From: Rhodospirillaceae bacterium
GTDB taxonomy: Bacteria > Pseudomonadota > Alphaproteobacteria > Rhodospirillales > Casp-alpha2
Direction: 5' to 3'
NCBI GenBank assembly: GCA_002706405.1
Contig: PALN01000001.1
Location: forward strand, 21,668-60,370
DNA length: 38,703 nucleotides
This document shows positions 18,109 through 25,752 of the stretch, one piece after another. The position numbers and the translations under genes were made by a program. The notes under the pieces were generated by a model. That model was not told where the DNA came from. It was given only the letters and a program-made list of their open reading frames with translations, and did no database searches. Positions within the stretch are counted from its first letter, which is position 1. Every line of letters starts with the position of its first letter.

Positions 18109-19158
18109 TCAGGCTGAAGCCGTAGCGTTTTCTTCCTGCTCTGCCTTGACCAAACGGTCAATGACACGCCTAGATTGTACGCCACCTGCATCGATATTGA
18201 GCATCAGCAAGCGGCGCTCGGGATGATCGTCGAGATTTCGCTGCTGCGCCTCAAGAACGCTAAGGTCTTGTGTGAATATCTCGCCCTGGCGAATTTTGGT
18301 GCGTTCTGTGAGTTCGGCATCGTCGGCCTTGAAGTTGCGAGCCATGCCCCAGAAATACCAATGGCTGTTCTCGGTTTCCGGCGTGATGAAGTCAACCACA
18401 ACGGCACGCGACCGGTATTTCGGGTCGGCATCGATTCCGCCCTTGCCTGCAACGGCGACACCCACATCGATAAGAACATGGCTGGGCGGGGAAAAGCGGG
18501 AAATCTGCCAGCGATCAACCACCTGGGAATCATCCAGGCCATTGGCGCGCATGGCGGCTTTCCAGAAAGGCGGTGCGGTAATCCCGGGCATGTGGCGACT
18601 GGTAATGACCGTTTCGCCCTCGACACTGGTTTCCACCGGCGACTCGTCAATTTCATCTTGCCCGATGCTATCGGCATGAACGTAGGCCTCGTGGGTGAGA
18701 TCCATTAGATTGTCGATCATGAGGCGGTAATCACAATTCACATGGAACATGTCGCCACCGTATGCCCATTCGTCGCTGACCGCCCATTCGAGGTGCGGGA
18801 GAAGCGCTTCATCGGCTTTGTCGGGATTGCCCGGCCATACCCAAATAAAGCCGTATTTCTCGATGACGGGGTAACTTTTTACACACGGAAAGCCGCCCAC
18901 ACGCTGCATGGGCATCGACACCGGTTTCCCATCACACCCCATGGTCAGGCCGTGATAGCCGCAAACCAGGTTGCCGTTCTCGACAAACCCAAGCGAAAGC
19001 GCCGCACCGCGATGCGGGCAGAAATCCTCAACCGCCGCGACCTTCCCTTCAGCGCCACGATAAAAGGCAATTCGCTCGCCACAAACCTGGCGACCCAGGG
19101 GCTTGCCATCGATTTCGTTAGGCGTACAGGCAACGTACCATGCATTTTTGATAAACAT
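18109..19158 (-). CDS. vanA: Vanillate O-demethylase, oxygenase subunit
   Basis: VanA is a Rieske non-haem iron oxygenase that converts vanillate to protocatechuate and formaldehyde. The 349-residue protein has Rieske ligands Cys47-x-His49 (CPHRGA) and Cys66-x2-His69 (CGYHG). The mononuclear iron site is in DNLMDLTHEAYVH, with His156 and His161. The stretches KNAWYVACTPNEI, HLEWA, RLMIDNLMDLTHE and LNIDAGGVQSRRV agree closely with known VanA. GAGG stands 5 nt before the ATG. Possible downstream protocatechuate genes are not in the window. A palindrome and a candidate promoter lie upstream, next to the marR-type gene. Confidence 0.93.
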   Translation of the reverse strand: MFIKNAWYVACTPNEIDGKPLGRQVCGERIAFYRGAEGKVAAVEDFCPHRGAALSLGFVENGNLVCGYHGLTMGCDGKPVSMPMQRVGGFPCVKSYPVIEKYGFIWVWPGNPDKADEALLPHLEWAVSDEWAYGGDMFHVNCDYRLMIDNLMDLTHEAYVHADSIGQDEIDESPVETSVEGETVITSRHMPGITAPPFWKAAMRANGLDDSQVVDRWQISRFSPPSHVLIDVGVAVAGKGGIDADPKYRSRAVVVDFITPETENSHWYFWGMARNFKADDAELTERTKIRQGEIFTQDLSVLEAQQRNLDDHPERRLLMLNIDAGGVQSRRVIDRLVKAEQEENATASA

Positions 19159-19210
19159 ACCAGCCTCGCTGAATAAAAAATAACAAAGCGTCTGAGTTCG
19201 TTTTTTAACG

Positions 19211-19224
19211 TTCAGTACACTGAA
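19211..19224. promoter_or_regulatory. Palindromic operator candidate upstream of vanA
   Basis: TTCAGT (19211-19216) and ACTGAA (19219-19224) are perfect 6-bp inverted arms with a 2-nt spacer. The site lies 53 nt before the vanA start and just downstream of a candidate -10, where a bound repressor would block transcription. The adjacent MarR-family protein is the obvious candidate ligand; this is inference. Confidence 0.5.
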
Positions 19225-19233
19225 TCTAGGATT

Positions 19234-19261
19234 ATTTTACTCTGTGGCACCACGCAAGCAA
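19234..19261 (-). promoter_or_regulatory. Candidate vanA promoter
   Basis: On the minus strand there is TTGCTT (19256-19261) as -35 and TAAAAT (19234-19239) as -10, with 16-nt spacing. The inferred start falls close to the palindrome at 19211-19224. It is based on motif match only. Confidence 0.4.
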
Positions 19262-19268
19262 CAAGGGT

Positions 19269-19796
19269 TTACCCTAGTTTTTCAACCCCTTTTTCAACCC
19301 GCTGACCCGCAGAAACCGCTTTGGCCGGCACAAAGGGTGCCCGGCTTTGCGAATTATTAATATGAACCAGCTTTTGCAACAGTGCCATAAACTGCGTTTC
19401 TTCCTGCTGTGTGAAACCGTCGAACAGGCGATTATGCAAACGGTCGATTCCGCTCACCGTTCGCTGCAACAAAGCCTCCCCATGCTCCGTCAGGAACAAT
19501 TTGCGCTGGCGGCGATTGTTGGGATCCAGATCACGGGTCAGCAACTTTTTCTCGGCCAGACGGCCGGCAACACTGGCGGCGGTTGACGTATCCATAGCAA
19601 CCAGCCCTGCCAGCGATACCTGGTCGATCCCCGGAAACGCTTTCAACGTGCGCAAAATCGCATACTGAACGGGCGTAACCATTTCCCCCAGTTCATCGTG
19701 AAAAATGGAGGCGGATATCTGATGGGCGCGTCGCAAAAGGTGGCCGGGTTGGGCGTAAAGCTGGGCAAGATGCGCGTCGGATAAAGCGTGGCTCAT
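19269..19796 (-). CDS. MarR-family transcriptional regulator
   Basis: A 175-residue winged-helix regulator from the ATG at 19794-19796; a TTG five codons upstream is an alternative start. The wHTH region runs from VTPVQYAILRTLKAFPGIDQ through VSLAGLVAMDTSTAASVAGRL (recognition helix) to the wing DLDPNNRRQRKLFLTEHG. MarR proteins usually repress nearby genes and release DNA on binding an aromatic ligand. Placed directly upstream of vanAB on the same strand, it probably controls vanAB in response to vanillate or a relative. That is inference from context, since many described vanillate regulators are GntR-type VanR instead. Confidence 0.9.
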   Translation of the reverse strand: MSHALSDAHLAQLYAQPGHLLRRAHQISASIFHDELGEMVTPVQYAILRTLKAFPGIDQVSLAGLVAMDTSTAASVAGRLAEKKLLTRDLDPNNRRQRKLFLTEHGEALLQRTVSGIDRLHNRLFDGFTQQEETQFMALLQKLVHINNSQSRAPFVPAKAVSAGQRVEKGVEKLG

Positions 19797-19838
19797 GAGT
19801 GTGAATACCAAATAGCGAAAGTTAATTGAGAATGGTAC

Positions 19839-19854
19839 TTGATAAGCGTATCAA
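19839..19854. promoter_or_regulatory. Palindrome upstream of the marR-type gene
   Basis: TTGATA (19839-19844) and TATCAA (19849-19854) are perfect 6-bp inverted arms around AGCG. It lies 43 nt before the MarR start. It is typical in size and composition for a MarR operator and suggests autoregulation. The halves differ from the TTCAGT arms before vanA. Confidence 0.5.
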
Positions 19855-19886
19855 AAGCAGAGTTTCGATGCCCTGGCCCGATGCCG

Positions 19887-20789
19887 TCATTTCCCGCGAA
19901 GACGACGCAAATTCAATTCACTGACTCTGTCACGGATAATGCCGGCCAGCGTCCGCATTGCCGGCGTGCGCAAGTGCCCGCGCAACCAAATCAGGCCCGG
20001 TGTACGAACAGGCGTGGGGCTTTGCAACGGAATCACCCGGGCATCATCCAGGCCAACGGCATACTCCGATACGATTGCCGCCGCATTACTCATGTTCACG
20101 AATTCAAGCATTGGCGCAATCGCATTCATTTCAGCAACTACAATCGGCTGCGCGTTGGCCATTGAGAAACAATCTTCCAGCAAAGCGCGCGTGGCATACG
20201 ACGACGGCACCAGCACGACACGTTGGCCGTGCAGTTCGGCCATCCGAACAAAACGGCGGTTGGCGAACAAATGCGACTTGCCCACCACCAGCCGCATTTC
20301 CTCGTTGTATAGCGGTTCGAACAACAAGCCGCTCATTTTCTCGGGCCGGTAGGTAATGCCAAAATCAAGACGACCCGCCTGTAACTCGGCCGCCACCTGG
20401 TCACCCGAAAACTCCATGACTTTGACACAAACGGAAGGGTGTCGCTCCAGAAACAAGGCCAGGCTTTGCGGCAAAATGCGCATATTGAAAGTATGCGTTG
20501 CGCCTACGCGAACTTCCCCGCCCAACTCGCCCGAGGTGTCGCGCAGGTTCTTGACGCCGTCCTCAACTTCCTGCAAGGCGCGCTGGGCATACTCCAGAAA
20601 GGCCTCGCCGCGTTCCGTCATGATCACGCGCTTTCCCACCCTTTCAAAGAGCTTGCACGACAGTTCGTCTTCAAGCTGCTTGATTTGATGAGACAGTGTT
20701 GACTGAGTCACATGCACTTTTTCCGCTGCCTGCGTAAAGCTCAACTGCTCGGCCAAAGCAACGAAATAGCGTAAATGTCTCAATTCCAT
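19887..20789 (-). CDS. LysR-family transcriptional regulator
   Basis: A 300-residue LTTR. The N-terminal HTH is MELRHLRYFVALAEQLSFTQ to STLSHQIKQLEDELSCKLFER (residues 1-54). The effector domain (about 90-295) is CynR/BenM-like. GGGGG stands 5 nt before the ATG. It is divergent from the binding-protein operon, with the T-N11-A palindrome centred 56 nt upstream of its own start, the usual LTTR arrangement. The same promoter architecture occurs before the dioxygenase gene, so this protein likely activates both operons with a pathway intermediate as inducer. The inducer is unknown. Confidence 0.93.
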   Translation of the reverse strand: MELRHLRYFVALAEQLSFTQAAEKVHVTQSTLSHQIKQLEDELSCKLFERVGKRVIMTERGEAFLEYAQRALQEVEDGVKNLRDTSGELGGEVRVGATHTFNMRILPQSLALFLERHPSVCVKVMEFSGDQVAAELQAGRLDFGITYRPEKMSGLLFEPLYNEEMRLVVGKSHLFANRRFVRMAELHGQRVVLVPSSYATRALLEDCFSMANAQPIVVAEMNAIAPMLEFVNMSNAAAIVSEYAVGLDDARVIPLQSPTPVRTPGLIWLRGHLRTPAMRTLAGIIRDRVSELNLRRLRGK

Positions 20790-20834
20790 TGATCCCCCTG
20801 ATAGGCATCACGCAACAAAGGCGCAACACATAAA

Positions 20835-20855
20835 ACCATCGACCATATCGATGGT
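20835..20855. promoter_or_regulatory. LysR operator in the lysR / transporter intergenic region
   Basis: ACCATCGA (20835-20842) and TCGATGGT (20848-20855) are a perfect 8-bp inverted repeat around CCATA. The core fits the LTTR rule T-N11-A (20839-20851). The centre is 56 nt from the lysR start codon. The remainder of the 305-nt gap (20790-21094) holds the transporter promoter and a leader of about 184 nt. Confidence 0.8.
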
Positions 20856-20904
20856 TATTGAATGGAAAACTTCATTTTTATTCATGTAACACCGAAAGTA
20901 AACT
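20838..20904 (+). promoter_or_regulatory. LysR-activated promoter of the HAAT transporter operon
   Basis: The layout is palindrome ATCGA-N5-TCGAT (20838-20852), 12 nt, a 22-bp block (20865-20886, starting GAAAACTTCATT and ending TTCATG), CCGA, then -10 TAAACT (20899-20904). No consensus -35 is present, as usual for activator-dependent promoters. The inferred start near 20911 puts the palindrome centre at about -66, the standard LTTR recognition position. The same layout recurs at 28782-28848 on the other strand. Confidence 0.75.
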
Positions 20905-21094
20905 TGTTTCAAACGCACAAAGGTTCAACAAAACAATTTAAGTCGCCCGACATACACGCCAGAAGAACCGCTGACAGGAGACAACGCACACCAGGCAACC
21001 GCGTTTTAAAACTTTCGAACGAAGGTCAAATGCAGTAATGACAATGCCGAACAACGGCACATCAATAAATCAAACGCATTCCGGAGGAGACACC

Positions 21095-22366
21095 ATGACC
21101 ACACGACGCCAATTCAACAAACTGGCCACCTTGGGCACATTGGGCCTGGCAGCCCCCACTATTCTTTCCAGCAAGGCGTTCGCCGCCGACAAGCCAATTA
21201 AAATCGGTGCGAGTGTCTCGCTTACCGGCCCGCTGGCCAGCACCCGCGCCGGTGAAATCGGCTACGAGCTCTGGCGCGACGACGTGAACGCGGCAGGCGG
21301 TCTGCTGGGTCGTAAAGTCGAATTCGTCATTTACGACGATCAAAGCAGTGCATCGAACGTCCCGGCCATTTATTCAAAGCTTGTCGACGTCGACAAAGTC
21401 GACGTGCTCATTTCCCCCTATGGCGCCAACCTTTCGGCGCCACTCATGCCCTTCATCAAGCAACGCAACCTGTTCATGGTGGGTATGTTTGCGCTGGCAG
21501 GCAACGACCGCGCCCGTTCCGACAAGTATTTTCACGCCTGCCCCTGGGGGCCGGACTCAATGCTGGGCTGGCCGCGCGGCTTCTTTGACATCGCGAAATC
21601 CATTAACGCAAAGCGCATCGCCATTATCAACTCCGACCTTGAGTTTTCTTCCAGCGCTGCCCAGGGCGGCAACCAGATTGCCAAAGAGTACGGCATGGAA
21701 GTGGTCATGAATCAAAGCTACCCGCCCAATACAAGCGACTTCTCGGCCATTTTGCGCAACATCAACAATGTGGCTCCCGACGCCGTCTTTGTCTGCTCGT
21801 ATCCCGCCGACAGCGCAGCCATTATCCGGGGCGTCAAGGAAATCGGCATCAACGACAGCGTGCAGATATTCGGCGGCTCAATGATCGGGCCACAATATGG
21901 CTCGTTGCTGGGATCATTGGGCGAAGACCTCAACGGCCTGGTCAATATCACCACTTTCGTTCCGGCACCCACTCTGGAGTCGCCCGGCATCGAGCGCTTT
22001 TTCGAACGCTACACGCCCATTGCCATTAAAGAAAAACTCGACCCCCTTGGTTTCTACATTCCCCCCTTCTACTATGTCGCCGGTCAAATCATTGAAGCCG
22101 GCATTAAAGGATCCCAATCGGTCGACACCGCGAAAATGGCGCAATATCTTCACAGTCATGCCATTGACACCATCGTGGGCAAAGTGGCCTTCAATGACAT
22201 CGGCGACTGGACAAAACGGCGCACGCTCATGATTCAGGTCCAGAATGTCAAAGGCAACGACATCAACCAGTTCCGTGAGCCCGGCAAGCAAGTCATTCTC
22301 TCTCCAGAAGAACTGAAATCAGGCAATCTCATTACGCCATACAACGCTGCGCGTAAAGCCTCGTAG
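21095..22366 (+). CDS. HAAT-type ABC transporter substrate-binding protein, Tat-exported
   Basis: A periplasmic ligand-binding protein of the Leu/Ile/Val family (type I periplasmic fold). The ATG at 21095 was chosen because GGAGGAGA stands 4 nt upstream; the frame opens at 21038. It gives 423 residues with a twin-arginine signal (RRQFNK at 4-9, hydrophobic stretch, cleavage after AFA near residue 30). The mature protein starts ADKPIKIGASVSLTGPLAST, the normal opening of the family. The ligand cannot be read from sequence. Genes downstream are two permeases and two ATPases. Co-regulation with a ring-cleavage operon suggests an aromatic or ring-derived acid. Confidence 0.94.
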   Translation: MTTRRQFNKLATLGTLGLAAPTILSSKAFAADKPIKIGASVSLTGPLASTRAGEIGYELWRDDVNAAGGLLGRKVEFVIYDDQSSASNVPAIYSKLVDVDKVDVLISPYGANLSAPLMPFIKQRNLFMVGMFALAGNDRARSDKYFHACPWGPDSMLGWPRGFFDIAKSINAKRIAIINSDLEFSSSAAQGGNQIAKEYGMEVVMNQSYPPNTSDFSAILRNINNVAPDAVFVCSYPADSAAIIRGVKEIGINDSVQIFGGSMIGPQYGSLLGSLGEDLNGLVNITTFVPAPTLESPGIERFFERYTPIAIKEKLDPLGFYIPPFYYVAGQIIEAGIKGSQSVDTAKMAQYLHSHAIDTIVGKVAFNDIGDWTKRRTLMIQVQNVKGNDINQFREPGKQVILSPEELKSGNLITPYNAARKAS

Positions 22367-22441
22367 TTTTTCTCTTTTTCTGAATCTAACCTTTGGGCCG
22401 GGCTGTTCGCTTCTGCGATCGGCCCGGCCAGGTAGCGCGGT

Positions 22442-23323
22442 ATGACCTCATCCCTGGATATCTTTCTGAATGCAATTTCCACCGGCATCGTGCTGGGGAG
22501 CATCTATGCCTCCATCGCCCTGGGGCTGGCCATTACGTTTGGCATTCTGCACATACCCAACGTCGCTCACCCGGCGCTGGTTATTGTGGGCGCCTATTTC
22601 GTTTTCTTCATGGGGCAATGGGGCGTTGGCGCCATTGCCGCGGCCCTTGTCGGGTTGCCGGTTTTCTACCTGCTGGGCATGGCGCTTTACAGTTTTTATT
22701 CACGCACATTCGAGCGACAAGGGCAAGCCAATGTGCTGCAAAGCCTGACGCTTTTCTTCGGCCTTTCGCTGGTCATTGAAATTATCATCGCCCTGCTGTT
22801 CGGCTCCGAATTGAAATCGGTGGATGCAAGCTATGTGGGGTCAAGCCTTGTATTGGGGCCGATCACAATGCCCTACCGGCTACTGGTGCCCGCGCTGTTC
22901 GCGCCCATCATGATTGGCGCATTGTGGCTGTATCTGCACCGCACGCACTCTGGCACCGCAATTCGCGCCGTGGCTCACGACGATCGGGCATTGTCAATAT
23001 CAGGCATCAACCCAACCTGGATCAAACGCCATGCATTCGGTATCGCCACAGCCACGGCCGTTGTGGGCGGTGCCGCGCTGATTATCATGGGGCCGGTTGA
23101 ACCCTTTGCAGGCCGCTTCCAGATCGGGCGCGTGTTCGCCATTGTGGTGCTGGCCGGCATGGGCTCCATTCCCGGCACATTGGTTGTCGCCATCATGATC
23201 GGCATTGCCGAATCTTTCGTTTCCGCTTATTTAACACCCTCGTGGTCACCGGGGGTTGCTTTTGCCATTCTGCTTCTGGCGCTGGGTCTGCGTCCGCAGG
23301 GGCTTTTTGGAGCTACCCGATGA
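22442..23323 (+). CDS. HAAT-type ABC transporter permease (LivH-like)
   Basis: Membrane subunit of 293 residues with about eight helices. The LivH-type signature ALGLAITFGILHIPNVAHPALVI near residue 28 and the loop VAHDDRALSISGINPTWIKRHAFG are present. Its stop overlaps the next start (ATGA), indicating translational coupling. It lies 75 nt behind the binding-protein gene. It belongs with 21095-25698 as one five-gene operon. Confidence 0.92.
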   Translation: MTSSLDIFLNAISTGIVLGSIYASIALGLAITFGILHIPNVAHPALVIVGAYFVFFMGQWGVGAIAAALVGLPVFYLLGMALYSFYSRTFERQGQANVLQSLTLFFGLSLVIEIIIALLFGSELKSVDASYVGSSLVLGPITMPYRLLVPALFAPIMIGALWLYLHRTHSGTAIRAVAHDDRALSISGINPTWIKRHAFGIATATAVVGGAALIIMGPVEPFAGRFQIGRVFAIVVLAGMGSIPGTLVVAIMIGIAESFVSAYLTPSWSPGVAFAILLLALGLRPQGLFGATR

Positions 23324-24270
23324 AACGCAACAACGTCATTTTCACGCTGGGCGCATTCCTGGTTCTGCTTGCCGGCTTTTTTGCCCCGTCGATCGTCACC
23401 AACCCGTTCTACTTTTTCGCCGGTTATGTCGTTGTCCAGTACATTGTCATTGCCACGGGCTGGAATGTATTGGGTGGCTACGCCGGCTACATCAACTTCG
23501 GGGCGGCGGCATTTTTCGGCAGCGGCGTTTATCTGTCGGCCTTTCTGTTCAACACGTTTGGCGTCCCGCTTTGGATCGGCATTATCGCGGCGGCGGCCCT
23601 GGGTGCGCTTCTGGGGCTGGCCATGGGCTACCTCACACTGCAGATTCAAGGCGTTTACTTTGCCATTGCCACGCTGGGCCTGGTAATTGTGCTTGAAACC
23701 ATTGTTCATAACCTGCCCGGCCTGGGCGGTGCGCGCGGCATGGCCGTTTATGGGCCGGCCCCCCCGGCATGGTCGGGCGGGCCGGTGCAGTACGTTTTCT
23801 TCGTCATACTGATTATTGCTGTTGCCTGCGTTGCACTGGCACGCTGGATTGAGCACTCCTGGATCGGCAGGGGCCTGCGGGCGGTTCGTGCCAGCGAAGA
23901 CGCCGCCGAATGTTCCGGTGTGCCCACGCTCAAGCTCAAGCTGGTTGCATGCAGCATCAGCGGCGCCATGCTTGCGGCGGCCGGCGCCCCGTACCCCTTC
24001 TACACAAACTTTATTGAACCCGTTACCGCATTCAGCCTGCTGATCGGCCTGAACGCCATTGCCATGCCGCTGATCGGCGGCACGCGAAGCTGGGCGGGTC
24101 CCATTATCGGCGCAATTGTTCTCGCATCTGCACAACAAATCGCAACCGTCACGATTTCTTCCGAACTGAACATTCTGTTCGTGGGCGTGGTACTGATTGC
24201 ATTCGTGGCATTGGCGCCGAACGGATTGCTTGGTCTGGCCAAACGAAAATCAGCAGGGGCATCAAAATGA
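23320..24270 (+). CDS. HAAT-type ABC transporter permease (LivM-like)
   Basis: Membrane subunit of 316 residues from the ATG at 23320, which overlaps the previous stop; the frame opens 26 codons earlier without similarity. The LivM signature ATGWNVLGGYAGYINFGAAAFFG lies near residue 50 (ATGWNVLGGYAGYINFGAA). The cytoplasmic loop is RAVRASEDAAECSGVPTLKLK. Its end overlaps the following ATPase start by 4 nt. Confidence 0.92.
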   Translation: MKRNNVIFTLGAFLVLLAGFFAPSIVTNPFYFFAGYVVVQYIVIATGWNVLGGYAGYINFGAAAFFGSGVYLSAFLFNTFGVPLWIGIIAAAALGALLGLAMGYLTLQIQGVYFAIATLGLVIVLETIVHNLPGLGGARGMAVYGPAPPAWSGGPVQYVFFVILIIAVACVALARWIEHSWIGRGLRAVRASEDAAECSGVPTLKLKLVACSISGAMLAAAGAPYPFYTNFIEPVTAFSLLIGLNAIAMPLIGGTRSWAGPIIGAIVLASAQQIATVTISSELNILFVGVVLIAFVALAPNGLLGLAKRKSAGASK

Positions 24271-24989
24271 CTGCGGCATTATCACTTCGAAACATCGAAA
24301 AATCATTTGGCGTGTTCAAGGCGCTCGGGCCGGTTGACCTGGATCTCAACCCGAACGAACGGCTGGGCATTATCGGCCCGAACGGCGCCGGCAAGACAAC
24401 ATTAATCAATTGCATAACCGGCGTACTCAGGCCCGACAACGGAACCGTTCATTTCATGGGCAACGACATCAGCCACCTTTTACCCCATGAGCGGGCACGA
24501 TTGGGCATTGCCCGCAGCTTTCAGATCCCGCGCCCCTTCATTGGCATGTCGGTACTGGAAAACCTGCTTGTTCCGCTTGATTACAAACATAACGTACACA
24601 ACAAGGAACAGCGTGCACTGGAATTGCTGCAATCGGTTGGCCTGGAAAACCGCGCACACGATCCATCGGGTTCGCTGTCGCAACTTGAACTCAGAAAACT
24701 GGAACTGGCACGGGCGCTGGCCAGCGACCCCAAGGTCCTGATCGCCGACGAAGCCATGGCGGGCCTGTCGGATGCGGAAATCGATGAGGTGCTGGCCATT
24801 TTGATGAGGCTGAATCGATCTGGCGTTGCCATCGTGATGATTGAACACATCATGCACGCCGTCATGCGGTTTTCTCAACGCGTGGTGTGTTTCGATACCG
24901 GGCAATTGATTGCCGCAGGAACCGCCAACGACATTGCCAACAACGAACTCGTTCAAAAGGTGTATTTCGGTGAACAGACTCATCATTGA
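24267..24989 (+). CDS. HAAT-type ABC transporter ATP-binding protein (LivG-like) with divergent signature
   Basis: ATPase subunit of 240 residues. Walker A is GPNGAGKTT near residue 37, Walker B is KVLIADEAMAGL, and the H-loop is IVMIEHIMHAVM. The ABC signature, normally LSGGQ or LSYGQ, reads LSQLE (in LSQLELRKLELARALA), so both glycines of the motif are absent while the serine and following helix are kept. Length and the tail VQKVYFGE are otherwise LivG-like. Downstream, the partner ATPase overlaps by 20 nt. It probably functions in a heterodimer where the partner supplies a standard signature; this is inference. Confidence 0.9.
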   Translation: MTAALSLRNIEKSFGVFKALGPVDLDLNPNERLGIIGPNGAGKTTLINCITGVLRPDNGTVHFMGNDISHLLPHERARLGIARSFQIPRPFIGMSVLENLLVPLDYKHNVHNKEQRALELLQSVGLENRAHDPSGSLSQLELRKLELARALASDPKVLIADEAMAGLSDAEIDEVLAILMRLNRSGVAIVMIEHIMHAVMRFSQRVVCFDTGQLIAAGTANDIANNELVQKVYFGEQTHH

Positions 24990-25698
24990 AAACTTGCACG
25001 CCGGGTACGGCGCCGTGCCGGTCCTGCACGATGTTTCCCTTGAAGTTAACGAGGCGGAACTGGTTGCATTGCTGGGTACCAACGGCAACGGGAAAAGTAC
25101 CTTGCTCAATTGCATCATGGGTTTTGTCAAACCCACGAAAGGCCGGATCCTGCTTGAATGGGATGGCAAAACAAAGGCGCTAACCGAGCTGGCGCCGTTC
25201 CAGATCGTGCGCCATGGCTTGTCGATTGTGCCTGAAGGGCGGCGCCTGGTTCCCAACCTTACTGTGGAAGACAATTTGAAGCTGGCTGGCAGCAACCCGC
25301 AGGTTCGCCGCCGCATCGAAGAGAACCTGAACTTCTGTTATTCAACCTTTCCCGTCTTGAAAGAGCGACACCGACAGTTGGCGGGAAGCATGAGCGGAGG
25401 CCAGCAACAAATTCTGGCCATTGCCCGCTGCCTAATGACCTCGCCCAAAATCATTGTGATTGACGAGCCCTCTGTTGGCTTGGCGCCCATTATTGTCGGG
25501 CAGGTCATTGAAACAATCAAAACGCTGCAACAAGAAACCAACCTGACCATTCTCATGGCCGAACAAAGCTTTTTCCAGGCGATTAGCGTTGCCTCCAGGG
25601 CATACGCCCTGGCCCATGGCCGTATCACGCGCCACTACGAAAACGCCGGCACCATCGACCATGACGACCTGAAGCGCGCAATGCTGGGGGCCAGCTAA
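24970..25698 (+). CDS. HAAT-type ABC transporter ATP-binding protein (LivF-like)
   Basis: Second ATPase, 242 residues from the GTG at 24970-24972, which encodes the normal LivF opening (VNRLIIENLHAGYGAVPVL). AAGG stands 9 nt upstream. Walker A is GTNGNGKST, the signature MSGGQQQILAIARCL is standard, and Walker B is IIVIDEPSVGLAP with the LivF-type GLAP. It overlaps the preceding ATPase by 20 nt and ends the operon. It converges on the CoA-transferase gene with a 54-nt gap. Confidence 0.92.
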   Translation: MNRLIIENLHAGYGAVPVLHDVSLEVNEAELVALLGTNGNGKSTLLNCIMGFVKPTKGRILLEWDGKTKALTELAPFQIVRHGLSIVPEGRRLVPNLTVEDNLKLAGSNPQVRRRIEENLNFCYSTFPVLKERHRQLAGSMSGGQQQILAIARCLMTSPKIIVIDEPSVGLAPIIVGQVIETIKTLQQETNLTILMAEQSFFQAISVASRAYALAHGRITRHYENAGTIDHDDLKRAMLGAS

Positions 25699-25731
25699 AG
25701 TAAAGCGGGTAAAGGGTATAAAGGGGGGTAA

Positions 25732-25751
25732 AGCGGCCGAACCCGGCCGCT
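25732..25751. terminator. Hairpin between converging operons
   Basis: AGCGGCC (25732-25738) pairs with GGCCGCT (25745-25751) around a 6-nt loop. There is no good T-run on either side, so termination strength is uncertain. The rest of the gap is a purine-rich stretch with repeated GTAAAG/GGTAAAG units. Confidence 0.4.
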
Positions 25752-25752
25752 G

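Noticed and set aside
23227-24138. 303-codon open frame on the minus strand, rich in Arg, Gln and Asn
   Set aside because: Antisense to the LivM-like permease gene; the composition is what the complement of hydrophobic codons gives.
24480-25316. 278-codon open frame on the minus strand
   Set aside because: Antisense to the two ATPase genes, whose Walker and signature motifs are clear.
25699-25731. Short GTAAAG-type repeats as a repeat array
   Set aside because: Only a few irregular copies in a purine-rich stretch; no regular period, so no CRISPR or tandem array.
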